Part shown: positions 51,997 to 61,256 of the stretch, one piece after another
Numbering within the stretch: the first letter of the stretch is position 1
Layout: each line of letters begins with the position of its first letter
NCBI RefSeq assembly: GCF_900094705.1
Contig: NZ_FMAR01000003.1
Span: 310,001 to 374,000 of the forward strand
DNA: 64,000 nucleotides
Direction of reading: 5' to 3'
Source of the DNA: Chitinophaga costaii
GTDB lineage: Bacteria; Bacteroidota; Bacteroidia; Chitinophagales; Chitinophagaceae
The notes under the pieces: model-generated
Seen by the model: the letters and a program-made list of their open reading frames with translations, nothing else
The model's database searches: none
Told to the model about the DNA's origin: nothing
Made by a program: the position numbers and the translations under genes

Positions 51997-52587
51997 ATGA
52001 AACGCGTATTGTTACTCATTTCCCTGATAGCCTGCATGCAGGCCGTGCATGCACAGTATTACCGGACAGATACCGGGTCGCACACAGGATTTGACAAATC
52101 CAAACTGATATTCGGAGGTGGCCTGGGCCTGGCTTTCGGCGATTTTACCAATGTGGCTGTACAGCCCTTAATTGGTTATCACTTTAACCGCTTCGTGGCG
52201 GCAGGCGTAGCCCTTAATTTCCTGTATTCCAGTGATAGATATTACGGGTTCGATAAAAACGATAATACTGTCCGGCTCAAAGATCAGTACACCGCTTTTG
52301 GCGGTGGATTATGGGCCCGCTTTTACCCCATACCGCAGGCATTTATTCATGTACAGCCGGAGCTAAATAGTGTACAGTATAAAAGCAGCATTTATGATAC
52401 CGGCGAGCAGTTGGGCAAAGGTACTTACGGAGTACCCAGCCTGCTGGTAGGCGGGGGCTATTCCATGGGGGTAGGTGGGGGGCGTTCCTACATTTCACTG
52501 ATGGTGTTGTTTGATGTGCTGAACCGCGACTACTCGCCTTACGGTAATGGGCCTATTATTTCGCCCAGTATTAATTTCGGTTTCTAA
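51997..52587 (+). CDS. Small outer-membrane beta-barrel protein, function unknown
   Basis: A 196-residue exported protein. The signal peptide is clear ('LLLISLIACMQAVHAQ'). The mature part alternates short hydrophobic strands with turns ('LIFGGGLGLAFGDFTNVAVQPLIGY', 'FVAAGVALNFLYSS', 'AFGGGLWARFYPI', 'SYISLMVLFDVL') and ends in the aromatic 'INFGF' typical of outer-membrane barrels. Its length suits an eight-stranded barrel of the OmpX/porin-like type. I do not recognise a specific family. A terminator follows. Confidence 0.75.
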   Translation: MKRVLLLISLIACMQAVHAQYYRTDTGSHTGFDKSKLIFGGGLGLAFGDFTNVAVQPLIGYHFNRFVAAGVALNFLYSSDRYYGFDKNDNTVRLKDQYTAFGGGLWARFYPIPQAFIHVQPELNSVQYKSSIYDTGEQLGKGTYGVPSLLVGGGYSMGVGGGRSYISLMVLFDVLNRDYSPYGNGPIISPSINFGF

Positions 52588-52610
52588 TTAGTAAGCCATA
52601 TCACAAAACC

Positions 52611-52642
52611 GCCGCAACGTATATCCGCTGCGGCTTTTTTTT
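52611..52642 (+). terminator. Terminator after the small barrel gene
   Basis: GCCGCA pairs with TGCGGC (6 bases) around a 12-base loop and is followed by eight Ts. The T-run overlaps the stop codon of the convergent LOG gene (52641-52643). Confidence 0.75.
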
Positions 52643-53180
52643 ATAAAAGCATTTTTGATAGCAACGCGCTGGCATCACTGTCGATATGCAGGTTGTTCAG
52701 TTGTACCGGTGGGGCAAATTTTTCGTCAGTAACATGTTGCAGGTGTTTGTAAAGGTGATCGTAAAACCCATTAATGTTGAGCAGGCCCAGTTTCTTGGTA
52801 TGCAGGGTAAGCTGGTTCCAGGTAAGGATCTCGAAGAATTCGTCCAGGGTGCCATAACCACCGGGAAGCGCAATGGCGGCATCGGCCAGTTCATATAAAA
52901 TGGTTTTGCGCTGGTGCATAGTTTGCACTTCTACCAGTTTGGTAAGGTGTTCATGGCGTCGCTCCTTCGTATTAAGAAATTCAGGAATTACCCCGATCAC
53001 TTCTCCACCCTTTTCCAGCGCACTATCGGCAATGTGGCCCATAAGGCCAGCGGTACCACCGCCGTATACCAGTGTGATGCCCCTTTCTGCAAGGGCGTAG
53101 CCCAATGCCTTGGCTTGTTGTGCATAGGCAGCCTGTGCACCCATACTGGAACCGCAAAACACCACGATACTTTTGCTCAT
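52641..53180 (-). CDS. LOG-family protein, putative nucleoside-monophosphate phosphoribohydrolase
   Basis: A 179-residue Lonely-Guy family protein. It has 'VFCGSSMGAQAAYAQQAKALG', the glycine loop 'VYGGGTAGLMGHIADSAL', 'GVIPEFL' and the catalytic signature PGGxGTxxE in 'ALPGGYGTLDEFFEIL'. Plant and bacterial LOGs release free cytokinin bases from their ribotides. Most bacterial members act on AMP-like substrates or are untested, so a general purine-ribotide hydrolase role is the cautious call. A second, longer LOG lies divergently 140 bases away. Confidence 0.9.
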   Translation of the reverse strand: MSKSIVVFCGSSMGAQAAYAQQAKALGYALAERGITLVYGGGTAGLMGHIADSALEKGGEVIGVIPEFLNTKERRHEHLTKLVEVQTMHQRKTILYELADAAIALPGGYGTLDEFFEILTWNQLTLHTKKLGLLNINGFYDHLYKHLQHVTDEKFAPPVQLNNLHIDSDASALLSKMLL

Positions 53181-53320
53181 AAATACTTATTTTTATCGGT
53201 ATGCAAGTTAATCAAAGGATTAATAAGCCACCGGCATATACCATAAGATAACACTGCGTTGTGAAATGTACAATAGCACTTACGGCTATATCGTAACCGG
53301 CGTTTAAAATAAAGCAACCC

Positions 53321-54019
53321 ATGAACGATCACCTCAAGCATTTAAAAATGCGCGACTGGACAGAAACCCGCGCCCATTCCTCCTGGCAGATATTTAAGAT
53401 CATGGCCGAATTTGTAGAAGGCTTTGAAGCGCTGGCACAGATAGGCCCCTGCATTTCCGTATTCGGATCGGCCCGCACCAAACCAGGAAATAAGTACTAC
53501 GACCTTACCGTGGAAATTGCCAGGAGCCTTGCCGAAGAAGGTTTTGGCATTATCTCAGGTGGTGGCCCCGGTGTGATGGAAGCGGCCAACAAAGGCGCTC
53601 AGATGGCCAATGGCAAATCTGTGGGCGTAAATATTACCCTGCCCCATGAGCAGTTTTACAACGAATACATAGACCACGATAAGCGCCTGCATTTCGATTA
53701 TTTTTTTATCCGCAAGGTGATGTTTACCAAATACTCGCAGGGTTTTGTAATGATGCCCGGCGGCTTTGGTACCATGGATGAATTTTTTGAAGTGGCCACC
53801 CTTATCCAAACCCGTAAGATGACGGAAACCCCATTGGTGCTGGTGGGTAAAGAATACTGGAGCGGCCTGCTGGACTGGATACATAATACTATGCTGCTCA
53901 AGGAAAGCAACATTAATCCTGAAGACTTAGGCCTGTTAAAACTCTTCGACACGGCGGAAGAAGTAGTGGAATACTTTCGCGTATTCTATACCACTAATAA
54001 GTTGCGCCCCAACTTCTAA
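53321..54019 (+). CDS. LOG-family protein, longer form
   Basis: A 232-residue LOG-family protein, divergent from the shorter one. The N-terminal 35 residues (MNDHLKHLKMRDWTETRAHS) are an extension absent from the short form. The core shows 'SVFGSARTKPGNKYYDL', 'GFGIISGGGPGVMEAANKGAQ' and the signature 'MMPGGFGTMDEFFEVATL'. The C-terminal part is also longer. This corresponds to the TIGR00730-type group often annotated as AMP nucleosidase-like or lysine-decarboxylase-like by old error. The substrate is not known from sequence. Confidence 0.9.
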   Translation: MNDHLKHLKMRDWTETRAHSSWQIFKIMAEFVEGFEALAQIGPCISVFGSARTKPGNKYYDLTVEIARSLAEEGFGIISGGGPGVMEAANKGAQMANGKSVGVNITLPHEQFYNEYIDHDKRLHFDYFFIRKVMFTKYSQGFVMMPGGFGTMDEFFEVATLIQTRKMTETPLVLVGKEYWSGLLDWIHNTMLLKESNINPEDLGLLKLFDTAEEVVEYFRVFYTTNKLRPNF

Positions 54020-54064
54020 ATGCGACGGCACTGGCTTTTTTCTTAATTTCGCGTAAACTTGCCC

Positions 54065-54709
54065 ATGAAGGATACGTTACCGGCTACCATAGAAGCCTAC
54101 GCGGCGTTATACACCACACCCGAAAGTGAGGTGCTGGCAAGGCTGAACCGTGAAACGCATATGAAGGTAGAGCAGGCCCACATGCTTAGCGGGCATTTGC
54201 AGGGCCAGTTCCTGCGCATGCTTAGCCAGGTAATGCGCCCGCAACGGGTGCTGGAAATAGGCACCTACACTGGCTACTCTGCCATATGCCTGGCTGCCGG
54301 CCTTCCGCCAGACGGGCATCTGCACACTATTGATAGTAATGAGGAACTGGAAGATATGGCTTTGCGCTATTTTAAACAGGCCGGTCTGGAACACCAGGTC
54401 ACGCTACACATTGGCAAAGCCGCCAGCATTATTCCCCAACTGCATGAAATTTTTGACCTGGTTTTCATCGATGCCGATAAAGGCATGTATGAAACCTACT
54501 TCGATATGGTGCTGCCCATGGTAAAAACCGGTGGCATTATCCTGGCCGACAATGTACTGTACCATGGCCAGGTGATGGAAGAAATTGCCGCACAAAGCAG
54601 CCCCGCCAAAGCCATGGTTGCATTTTGTGAAAAAATAAAGGCGGACGAGCGGGTAGAGGAAGTGCTGCTTACCGTACGCGACGGGCTGCTCATGATGCGT
54701 AAAAAATAA
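54065..54709 (+). CDS. SAM-dependent O-methyltransferase (family 3)
   Basis: A 214-residue catechol/caffeoyl-CoA-type O-methyltransferase. The SAM loop is 'RVLEIGTYTGYSAICLAAGLP', followed by 'HLHTIDSNEELEDMA', the metal-binding 'DLVFIDADKGMYETYFDMVLP' and 'GGIILADNVLYHGQV'. These residues match the divalent-metal-dependent family. The small-molecule substrate is not predictable. ATG 54065 is used rather than TTG 54059. A degenerate -7 box (TAAACTTG) ends three bases before it. Confidence 0.92.
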   Translation: MKDTLPATIEAYAALYTTPESEVLARLNRETHMKVEQAHMLSGHLQGQFLRMLSQVMRPQRVLEIGTYTGYSAICLAAGLPPDGHLHTIDSNEELEDMALRYFKQAGLEHQVTLHIGKAASIIPQLHEIFDLVFIDADKGMYETYFDMVLPMVKTGGIILADNVLYHGQVMEEIAAQSSPAKAMVAFCEKIKADERVEEVLLTVRDGLLMMRKK

Positions 54710-54763
54710 CAGCAGGCGGGTAGCCGGGCAATGCAAAGCCACCTTGCAGCGTTAAAGCAAACA

Positions 54764-56383
54764 ATGAAACCCATTAAATTCATAAATACAATGCCACTTG
54801 GAAAATGTTTCACCATTAGCGTTATACTGATGGGCTGTGCGGCTGCGGTGCAGGCGCAGAACATGACTACAGCGCAATACGTCAACACTTATAAAAACAT
54901 TGCGATCGAGGAAGAACGCCGCACCGGCATCCCGGCCGCCATTACACTGGCCCAGGGCGTGGTGGAAAGCCAATCCGGCAATTGCTGGCTGGTACTCAAC
55001 TCCAACAATCACTTTGGGATTAAATGCAAAAATAACTGGACAGGACCTTACGTAACCTACGACGATGATGCCAAAGGGGAATGCTTTCGCAAATACGAAT
55101 CTGCCGCAGATTCTTATAAGGACCACTCCGCATTCCTCACAGGAAACCCTCGCTATGCCACGCTTTTTAAGATAGACCAGCACGATTACAAGTCATGGGC
55201 CTACGGCCTTAAACAAGCAGGTTACGCCACTAGCCCCACCTACCCGCAGCAACTCATCAAGGTTATTGAAGACAATAACCTGAATCAATACACGCTGATC
55301 GCCCTGAACGAAGCTCCTGGCAATGGAGAGCTGTCTGATCCGCTGGCACCCGTTTCTTATGGTGGCAAGCGCGGCAGGGACTATGCGCTGGGGAATAGTC
55401 CTATCGACAAAAGCAACCATACCACCTACAATGCCCCCAGTAAAAATTATATCGTTGGCGCAGTGGTAAAGGTGAACGGGCGCAAAGCCTTGTTCGCGAA
55501 GGCGGGCACCCCACTCATTCAGGTGGCCACTAAGTACGATGTTCGGCTGAGCAACCTGGTGAAGTACAACGACCTGGAAGATGATCAGTCGCTGCCACAG
55601 GATATGTTGGTATTTCTACAGAAAAAAAGCAAACGTGGTCAGGACGATTATCACCTGGTAGCTCCCGGCGAAACGATGCACGACGTTGCCCAGGCAGAAG
55701 GTATACAGATGAAATGGCTACGCCGCCGCAACAAAATGGATGAAGGCCAGGAACCTGCCCCCGGCGCTAAGCTGGTGCTAGACGGCTTTGCTTCTGAGAA
55801 GCCCGCTGTGCGCACCGATGTAGCCGCCACCCCCCTGAAAGAAGAGGATCAGCAGCCTAAAGACTTGCAACCCAAAAAAATATGGAACGACCTGAAAGAG
55901 GGCGTAAACAACATCCGCAACGGTGGTGCCAGCACCACCGCCACCACCGCTGCCACGCCGGCACCCGCCCCCCAGCAGCAGGTAAATAAACTGCCCGCCG
56001 GTATGGAAGACGACCTGAAAAAAGTAGCGCAGGTGAACAAAATACCTCCCGCCGCCAGCACTTTGCCGGCTAAGCCCCAGGCCAGCACCACCACGCCGGA
56101 AAAACCGGAAGGCAGCGATGAAGCAGCAGTAGCGATCAAAGAAACGCCGGCCAATGCAGGTGCAGGCCCCAGCGCGCCGGTAGTTACCACCCCCATGGCC
56201 ACGCCGCCGCCTGCCGCCGCACCGGGCAACATGGACGCCAACGGCTACCACGAGGTAACGCCCAAGGAAACACTCTACGGTATTGCCCAGCGTTTTAACG
56301 TAAGCATCGCCAACCTCCAGGCCTGGAACAATTTACAGGGCTACGACATTAAAATAGGCCAGCGCATCCTGGTGAGGAAGTAG
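54764..56383 (+). CDS. Glucosaminidase (GH73-like) with three LysM domains
   Basis: A predicted exported peptidoglycan hydrolase. From ATG 54764 it is 539 residues; ATG 54731 (+11 residues) and ATG 54791 are alternatives, all giving the same signal peptide ('CFTISVILMGCAAAVQAQ'). The catalytic domain comes first ('IPAAITLAQGVVESQSGNCW', 'NNHFGIKCKNNW', 'FRKYESAADSYKDHSAFL', 'YGLKQAGYATSPTYPQQLI'), with the likely catalytic Glu in VVESQSG. Two LysM-like modules follow the catalytic domain. A long Pro/Ala/Thr-rich linker (about residues 335-490) leads to a clear C-terminal LysM ('TPKETLYGIAQRFNVSIANL'). It probably acts in wall turnover or cell separation. Confidence 0.9.
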   Translation: MKPIKFINTMPLGKCFTISVILMGCAAAVQAQNMTTAQYVNTYKNIAIEEERRTGIPAAITLAQGVVESQSGNCWLVLNSNNHFGIKCKNNWTGPYVTYDDDAKGECFRKYESAADSYKDHSAFLTGNPRYATLFKIDQHDYKSWAYGLKQAGYATSPTYPQQLIKVIEDNNLNQYTLIALNEAPGNGELSDPLAPVSYGGKRGRDYALGNSPIDKSNHTTYNAPSKNYIVGAVVKVNGRKALFAKAGTPLIQVATKYDVRLSNLVKYNDLEDDQSLPQDMLVFLQKKSKRGQDDYHLVAPGETMHDVAQAEGIQMKWLRRRNKMDEGQEPAPGAKLVLDGFASEKPAVRTDVAATPLKEEDQQPKDLQPKKIWNDLKEGVNNIRNGGASTTATTAATPAPAPQQQVNKLPAGMEDDLKKVAQVNKIPPAASTLPAKPQASTTTPEKPEGSDEAAVAIKETPANAGAGPSAPVVTTPMATPPPAAAPGNMDANGYHEVTPKETLYGIAQRFNVSIANLQAWNNLQGYDIKIGQRILVRK

Positions 56384-56414
56384 CCTCCGCGTTATTTTTA
56401 AAAGACCATTTGCC

Positions 56415-56422
56415 TACATTTG
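56415..56422 (+). promoter_or_regulatory. -7 box TACATTTG before hpt
   Basis: A perfect TAnnTTTG lies 28 bases upstream of ATG 56451. The alternative TTG start at 56427 would lie at the transcript start and is disfavoured. Confidence 0.5.
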
Positions 56423-56450
56423 CACTTTGATAAATTTAAAAGCGAACAGG

Positions 56451-56987
56451 ATGCCGGTAATACAGGTTCATGACAAGCAATTCCAGCCTTACATTAACGA
56501 GGAGCAGTTGCAGACGCGCATTAAAGAACTGGCCGCCCAGCTTAATAATGACCTGCAAGGCTCCAGGCCTTTGTTTATCGCCATCCTGAACGGCTCTTTT
56601 ATGTTTGCCGCCGATATTTTCAAACACCTGGATGTGAACGCGGAGATCTGCTTTATTAAACTGGCTTCCTACAAAGGCACTAAATCTACCGGCAATGTGG
56701 TGACTGCCATTGGTCTGGATGAAGATCTTTTTGGCCGAACTGTAGTGATCCTCGAAGACATTGTAGATACCGGAAAAACCCTCAGTCAGTTCCTTCCCCA
56801 ACTGGAACACCAGCACCCTAAAAAACTGATGATCGCCGCCCTGCTGCACAAGCCCGAGGCGCTGCAATACCCCATTAAGATCGATTACCTTGGCTTTTCG
56901 GTGCCCAACAAATTTCTACTCGGTTACGGTCTTGATTACGATGGCCTTGGCCGCAACCTCCCCGAAATCTATCAGTTGGTGGAATAA
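56451..56987 (+). CDS. hpt: Hypoxanthine phosphoribosyltransferase
   Basis: Salvages hypoxanthine (and guanine) to IMP/GMP with PRPP. The 178-residue protein has the early 'LFIAILNGSFMFAADIFKHL', the flexible loop region 'ASYKGTKSTGNV' and the PRPP-binding motif 'VVILEDIVDTGKTLSQFL'. The base-contacting 'IKIDYLGFSVPNKFLLGYGLDYD' region is split around the active site. The length is typical. With guaB and purS, the window holds three dispersed purine genes. Confidence 0.95.
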   Translation: MPVIQVHDKQFQPYINEEQLQTRIKELAAQLNNDLQGSRPLFIAILNGSFMFAADIFKHLDVNAEICFIKLASYKGTKSTGNVVTAIGLDEDLFGRTVVILEDIVDTGKTLSQFLPQLEHQHPKKLMIAALLHKPEALQYPIKIDYLGFSVPNKFLLGYGLDYDGLGRNLPEIYQLVE

Positions 56988-57114
56988 ACAAGGCATGTGG
57001 TACTATACAGGACATGCGTATCGTGGTGCTAACAGGAATTAACTTCAGGGTGTCCAATACCTGGCACCAGATACCTCGTATATAGTACATAACTCAATTA
57101 GCTTACATTTATAT

Positions 57115-58893
57115 ATGCGCCAGTTGCTGCTATGGGTATGCCTTTTGGCCATTCCACGTGACATCCATGGCCAAAAGATGTGGATTACCGGTGCGGTAGA
57201 GGATAGTGTGAACCACCAACCTTTACCTGGCATCGCGGTGAGTGCCGTGCAGGATACGGCCCTGGTAGTGACCAATGCCTTTGGCTTATTTCGTATATAC
57301 ATACCCGTTAGTGTTACCCAATTGCGTATAGGCAGCGCCGGCTACCTTACCCGCATCGTCCCTATCACACCGGAAAGCAGGCTGCTGGTGGCTTTACAGC
57401 CTAAGCCCAAAACGATGGACGCCGTAACCATCGCCAAGATAAACGCCCGCGTAACCCACACGCTCAACTCCAATTATGGCAATGTATCCATGGGAGTGCG
57501 CACTTTCTATGGCGAAACTTATGGTGTACTATATGAAAATAAGTTCCTGCACACTCAAACTAACCCCCAGTCTTGGTTTGCGGTAGATGTAGACCGTGCT
57601 GCCTATAGCAATGTGCGCCGTTTCATTCATCTGAAAGAGCCTATTCCCAGCGATGCGGTGCGCATTGAGGAAATGGTAAATTACTTTCACTATAACTATC
57701 CCTTACCGCAAAAAGACAGCACCCTGGCGGTGTTTAGCACCTATGCCACCTGTCCTTGGGCACCATCTCATAATTTGTTGCAGGTGGTAGTACGTGCCCG
57801 CAAAGTAAATTGTGATAGCCTACCGCCTAGTAACCTGGTATTTCTCCTCGATGTATCCGGCAGTATGGGGGCGGCCAATAAGCTACCGCTGTTGCAGGCG
57901 GCTTTCCGCATTTTGGTGATGAACCTGCGTCCGGTAGACAAGGTAGCTATTGTGGCCTATGCCGGCACGCCAGGTCTTATTTTGCCCAGCACTAGCGGCG
58001 ACCAGCGGCAAAAAATCCTCAATGCCATTGATAATCTGAGTGCCGGAGGCGCTACCGCCGGGGAAGCCGCTATTAAAATGGCCTACCAGCAGGCTATGCT
58101 TAACTATATCATTAACGGAAATAACCGCGTGATACTGGCTACCGACGGCGATTTCAATGTGGGCATGACCAGCGATCAGGAAATGGAGGCACTCATTACA
58201 GAGAAGCGGGAAAGCGGCGTATGGCTTACCTGTCTTGGTTTTGGAATGAAAGATTATAAGGATTCCAAGTTGCAGACACTCTCCAATAAGGGCAATGGTA
58301 ACTTTGCCTATATCGATAACCTGGATGAAGCCACCAAGGTTTTCGCCCATGAATTTGGCGGCACCCTGTTTAGCGTGGCCAGAGACGTGAAAGCAAGGGT
58401 GAGCTTCAACCCCTTGCTGGTGGCCTCCTACAGGCTGATAGGGTATGAAAATAAAGTATTGACCGACGATACCAGCACTACACCACTTTTTACGGGCGGT
58501 ATTGTAGGTACAGACCATTGCGCAGTGGCAACCTATGAAATAGAGCCAGCCGCAGTCCAGACACAAAAGGATAGCCTGATAGCCGGTATAGACCTGTGGT
58601 ACCGGCTGCCAACGGATACGGCTATACGTACTTTTTACGGTGCACTAAAACCAGCCTGTACCCCTTTCGCTATGGCACCAGCAGATTTCAGGTTTGCCAG
58701 TTCTGTAAGTTTGTTTGGGATGCTACTGCGCAAATCGGCCTTTGCCGGCCAGGGCAACATAGACTTGGTGATCCGTATTGCCAAGTCCTCGCAAGACCAG
58801 GACCCGGAAGGATACCGGGGTGAATTCCTGAAAATGGCTAAGGCTGTTAAAAAGGAGGGTAAGTTATGGATCATTACCCCCCCTGCACACTGA
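57115..58893 (+). CDS. VWA-domain protein with a carboxypeptidase-regulatory-like N-domain (YfbK-like)
   Basis: A 592-residue exported protein. A signal peptide ('LLLWVCLLAIPRDIHG') precedes a beta-sandwich regulatory-like domain (about residues 20-98, 'ITGAVEDSVNHQPLPGIAVS'). A conserved N-region of YfbK proteins follows ('DVDRAAYSNVRRFIHL', 'VRIEEMVNYFHYNYP'). Then comes a VWA domain (about 235-410) with an intact MIDAS: 'FLLDVSGSMG' (DxSxS), 'GGATAGEAAI' (Thr) and 'VILATDGDFNVG' (Asp). The C-terminal segment has the DUF3520 pattern ('VKARVSFNPLLVASYRLIGY'). It probably binds a protein partner through a metal ion; the partner is unknown. A weak -7 box (TACATTTA) ends three bases before the ATG. 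Confidence 0.88.
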   Translation: MRQLLLWVCLLAIPRDIHGQKMWITGAVEDSVNHQPLPGIAVSAVQDTALVVTNAFGLFRIYIPVSVTQLRIGSAGYLTRIVPITPESRLLVALQPKPKTMDAVTIAKINARVTHTLNSNYGNVSMGVRTFYGETYGVLYENKFLHTQTNPQSWFAVDVDRAAYSNVRRFIHLKEPIPSDAVRIEEMVNYFHYNYPLPQKDSTLAVFSTYATCPWAPSHNLLQVVVRARKVNCDSLPPSNLVFLLDVSGSMGAANKLPLLQAAFRILVMNLRPVDKVAIVAYAGTPGLILPSTSGDQRQKILNAIDNLSAGGATAGEAAIKMAYQQAMLNYIINGNNRVILATDGDFNVGMTSDQEMEALITEKRESGVWLTCLGFGMKDYKDSKLQTLSNKGNGNFAYIDNLDEATKVFAHEFGGTLFSVARDVKARVSFNPLLVASYRLIGYENKVLTDDTSTTPLFTGGIVGTDHCAVATYEIEPAAVQTQKDSLIAGIDLWYRLPTDTAIRTFYGALKPACTPFAMAPADFRFASSVSLFGMLLRKSAFAGQGNIDLVIRIAKSSQDQDPEGYRGEFLKMAKAVKKEGKLWIITPPAH

Positions 58894-59841
58894 TCATTTA
58901 ACGATGCGGTAGCACTTGCGGATCATCTTTTGTTGAAAATCAAATGGCAGGGTCTGGTTCGTAATATCCTTGATGCTGGTAGCTGCTATCTGCGCTTCAT
59001 CCAGTATAAAACGGCGGTAATTATTGCTGAAATATACTACACCTCCCTTTTTGGTAGCTAATAATACTTTGTTCAGGATATCCACATGATCGCGCTGTAT
59101 GTCTAAATGTTCTTTCATGCGTTTACTGTTGGAAAACGTAGGCGGGTCCAGGATTACAAGGTCAAAGGTATTGAGCTTAAGGGTATCGAGGTATTGCAAT
59201 ACATCGGCGTGGATAAACTGATGTTGTGCGGGTGTGAGGTCATTCAGCTGCATGTTTACCTCCGCCCAGGCCAGGTAGGTTTTGGAGAGATCTACCGACG
59301 TAACGGCTGCGCCGGCGCTGGCGGCGTAAACGGAGAATGATCCGGTATAACAGAAAAGGTTAAGTACTTTTTTGCCGGCAGCTTCCTCCCGCACCATACT
59401 GCGGGTAATACGATGATCCAGGAACAGGCCGGTGTCGAGATAATCGGAAAGATTTACTTTGAATTTCAGACCCGCCTCTTGCACGATAAATTCATTTTTT
59501 TCCTGTGCTACGCGCTGGTATTGACTTTGCCGGTCTTCCTTGCGCACGCGCTGCTTTACAAAAATGGCATCTTCCGTCACTTGCAGTATCTGGGCAATCT
59601 TAACCAGGCATTCATCCAGCCAGGCATCATGAACGTCTTCTTCCATGCCATGGCGGCGCTGGTATTCTGCCACGTATACATGGTCTTCATAGATTTCTAT
59701 GCTGAAAGGAAATTCCGGGATGTCGTCATCGTACACGCGGTAGCAAGTAATGTTTTGCCGGCGTGCGATCTTGCTGGTGTGTTTAAATACTTTCTGCAAG
59801 CGGTTTTCAAACATTTGCAGCTTAGCGGGATCAATGCTCAT
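58894..59841 (-). CDS. Class I SAM-dependent methyltransferase, RlmK-like
   Basis: A 315-residue methyltransferase resembling the C-terminal half of E. coli RlmL (RlmK), which makes m7G2069 in 23S rRNA. It shows 'FENRLQKVFKHTSKIARRQN', 'YRVYDDDIPEFPFSIEIY', the 'DTGLFLDHRITRSMVREEAAGK' lead-in, the SAM loop 'VLNLFCYTGSFSVYAASAGA' and 'LVILDPPTFSNSKRM'. The E. coli N-terminal RlmL half is absent, as in standalone homologues. Its stop codon directly abuts that of the convergent VWA gene (TGATCA). A degenerate -7 box (TACCTTCG) ends four bases before the ATG. Confidence 0.9.
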   Translation of the reverse strand: MSIDPAKLQMFENRLQKVFKHTSKIARRQNITCYRVYDDDIPEFPFSIEIYEDHVYVAEYQRRHGMEEDVHDAWLDECLVKIAQILQVTEDAIFVKQRVRKEDRQSQYQRVAQEKNEFIVQEAGLKFKVNLSDYLDTGLFLDHRITRSMVREEAAGKKVLNLFCYTGSFSVYAASAGAAVTSVDLSKTYLAWAEVNMQLNDLTPAQHQFIHADVLQYLDTLKLNTFDLVILDPPTFSNSKRMKEHLDIQRDHVDILNKVLLATKKGGVVYFSNNYRRFILDEAQIAATSIKDITNQTLPFDFQQKMIRKCYRIVK

Positions 59842-59986
59842 GGCGCGAAGGTAATAAAAAGGGGGAAGGAGGGGAAGCTTCCGCCGGGCCGGGGACTGCT
59901 ATTGCTGGCTATCTGCCGAGAGCCGTCGCAACAATGGGTAAGGGCCTTTGTATAGGATGGCCAGCCACTGGCACCTTGCAAGTCAC

Positions 59987-60020
59987 AAAAAAACGGCCAG
60001 GAAACTTTCCTGACCGTTTT
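59987..60020 (-). terminator. Terminator after dnaJ
   Basis: On the minus strand a 15-base stem with one mismatch (AAAACGGTCAGGAAA with TTTCCTGGCCGTTTT) is followed by a T-run, 38 bases after the dnaJ stop. The plus strand also ends in TTTT. Confidence 0.85.
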
Positions 60021-60058
60021 CATGATGATGTATAGCAGGCGCTTGTAAGCGCTATTAT

Positions 60059-61222
60059 TTATCCAAAAATGTCCCGCACCTTATCGAAAAATCCTTTTTC
60101 CGATTTCTCCGGCTGCGGCTTAAAATTGTCTGACAGCTGCAATTTTTCCAGCATCGCCTTCTCATCGGAAGAAACGTGTTGTGGCGTCCAGATGTTCACA
60201 TGAATAAGCTGGTCTCCGCGTTCGTAAGAATTTACGGAGGGGAAGCCCTTGCCTTTAAGTCGGAAAATTTTGCCACTTTGTGTGCCTGGTGGCACTTTGA
60301 TTTTGGCTTTGCCATCTATGGTAGGCACTTCCAGCGAGGTGCCGAATACGGCATCGGTGAAAGAAATGTGCAGGTCGTAGGCTACGTTCAGGCCATCACG
60401 TTGCAGGTCTGGGTGCGCCTCTTCCTCGATGAGAATGAGCAGGTCGCCTGGTGCGCCGCCCCGTTCGCCGGCATTGCCTTTGCCGCTAAGGCTTAGTTGC
60501 ATGCCTTCGCCCACACCGGCTGGGATATCAATATTCACGGTTTCTTCTCCGTACAAACGGCCTTCGCCTTTACAACTGGTGCATTTAGCGGTGATGATCT
60601 GTCCTTCGCCATTGCAGGTAGGGCAGGTGGTCACGGTTTGCATTTGACCCAGGAAGGTTTGGCTTACGCGCCTTACCTGACCGCTGCCGCCGCAGGTGCC
60701 GCAGCTCTGGAAGGAATTTTTATCTTTAGCACCATTCCCATTACAGGTAGTGCAGGTTACATGTTTTTTTACTTTGATCTTCTTGTTGGCGCCTTTGGCG
60801 ATCTCCTCGTAGGTGAGTTTAATCTTTACGCGCAAATTGGAGCCACGTACACCCCGGCCCCGGCTTCTGCCACCACCGCCGCCACTGCGACCGCCACCGA
60901 AGAAACTGCCGAATACGTCGTCGCTGCCAAAGATGTCGCCAAAGTTGGAGAAAATATCATCCATGTTCATATTACCGCCACTATAACCACCACGGCCAGG
61001 GGCTGCGTGGCCAAAGCGGTCGTACTGGGCGCGTTTGTCTGGGTTGCTCAGCACTTCAAAGGCTTCTGCCGCCTCTTTGAATTTCTCTTCCGCTTCTTTG
61101 TTGTCCGGATTGCGGTCGGGATGGTATTGCATAGCTACTTTGCGATACGCTTTTTTCAGCTCATCCTGTGAGGCCGATTTGGCCACCCCCAGTATTTCGT
61201 AATAATCTCTTTTGGTAGACAT
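60059..61222 (-). CDS. dnaJ: Chaperone DnaJ
   Basis: DnaJ delivers unfolded proteins to DnaK and stimulates its ATPase. The 387-residue type I protein has a J-domain with 'HPD' in '[16 protein letters not shown]', a Gly/Phe-rich region (about residues 74-130, unusually rich in Gly-Arg), and four zinc-finger repeats CxxCxGxG ('CTTCNGNG', 'CGTCGGSG', 'CPTCNGEG', 'CTSCKGEG'). The C-terminal substrate domain is complete ('[20 protein letters not shown]'). It lies downstream of grpE with a 100-base gap that holds a long perfect palindrome. dnaK is not in the window. Confidence 0.97.
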   Translation of the reverse strand: MSTKRDYYEILGVAKSASQDELKKAYRKVAMQYHPDRNPDNKEAEEKFKEAAEAFEVLSNPDKRAQYDRFGHAAPGRGGYSGGNMNMDDIFSNFGDIFGSDDVFGSFFGGGRSGGGGGRSRGRGVRGSNLRVKIKLTYEEIAKGANKKIKVKKHVTCTTCNGNGAKDKNSFQSCGTCGGSGQVRRVSQTFLGQMQTVTTCPTCNGEGQIITAKCTSCKGEGRLYGEETVNIDIPAGVGEGMQLSLSGKGNAGERGGAPGDLLILIEEEAHPDLQRDGLNVAYDLHISFTDAVFGTSLEVPTIDGKAKIKVPPGTQSGKIFRLKGKGFPSVNSYERGDQLIHVNIWTPQHVSSDEKAMLEKLQLSDNFKPQPEKSEKGFFDKVRDIFG

Positions 61223-61256
61223 GATGTGATGTACTTAAAAAAAATGATCGCGCAGG

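Noticed and set aside
59842..60058. tRNA or small RNA gene between rlmK-like gene and dnaJ
   Set aside because: I see only the dnaJ terminator and no cloverleaf or conserved tRNA boxes.
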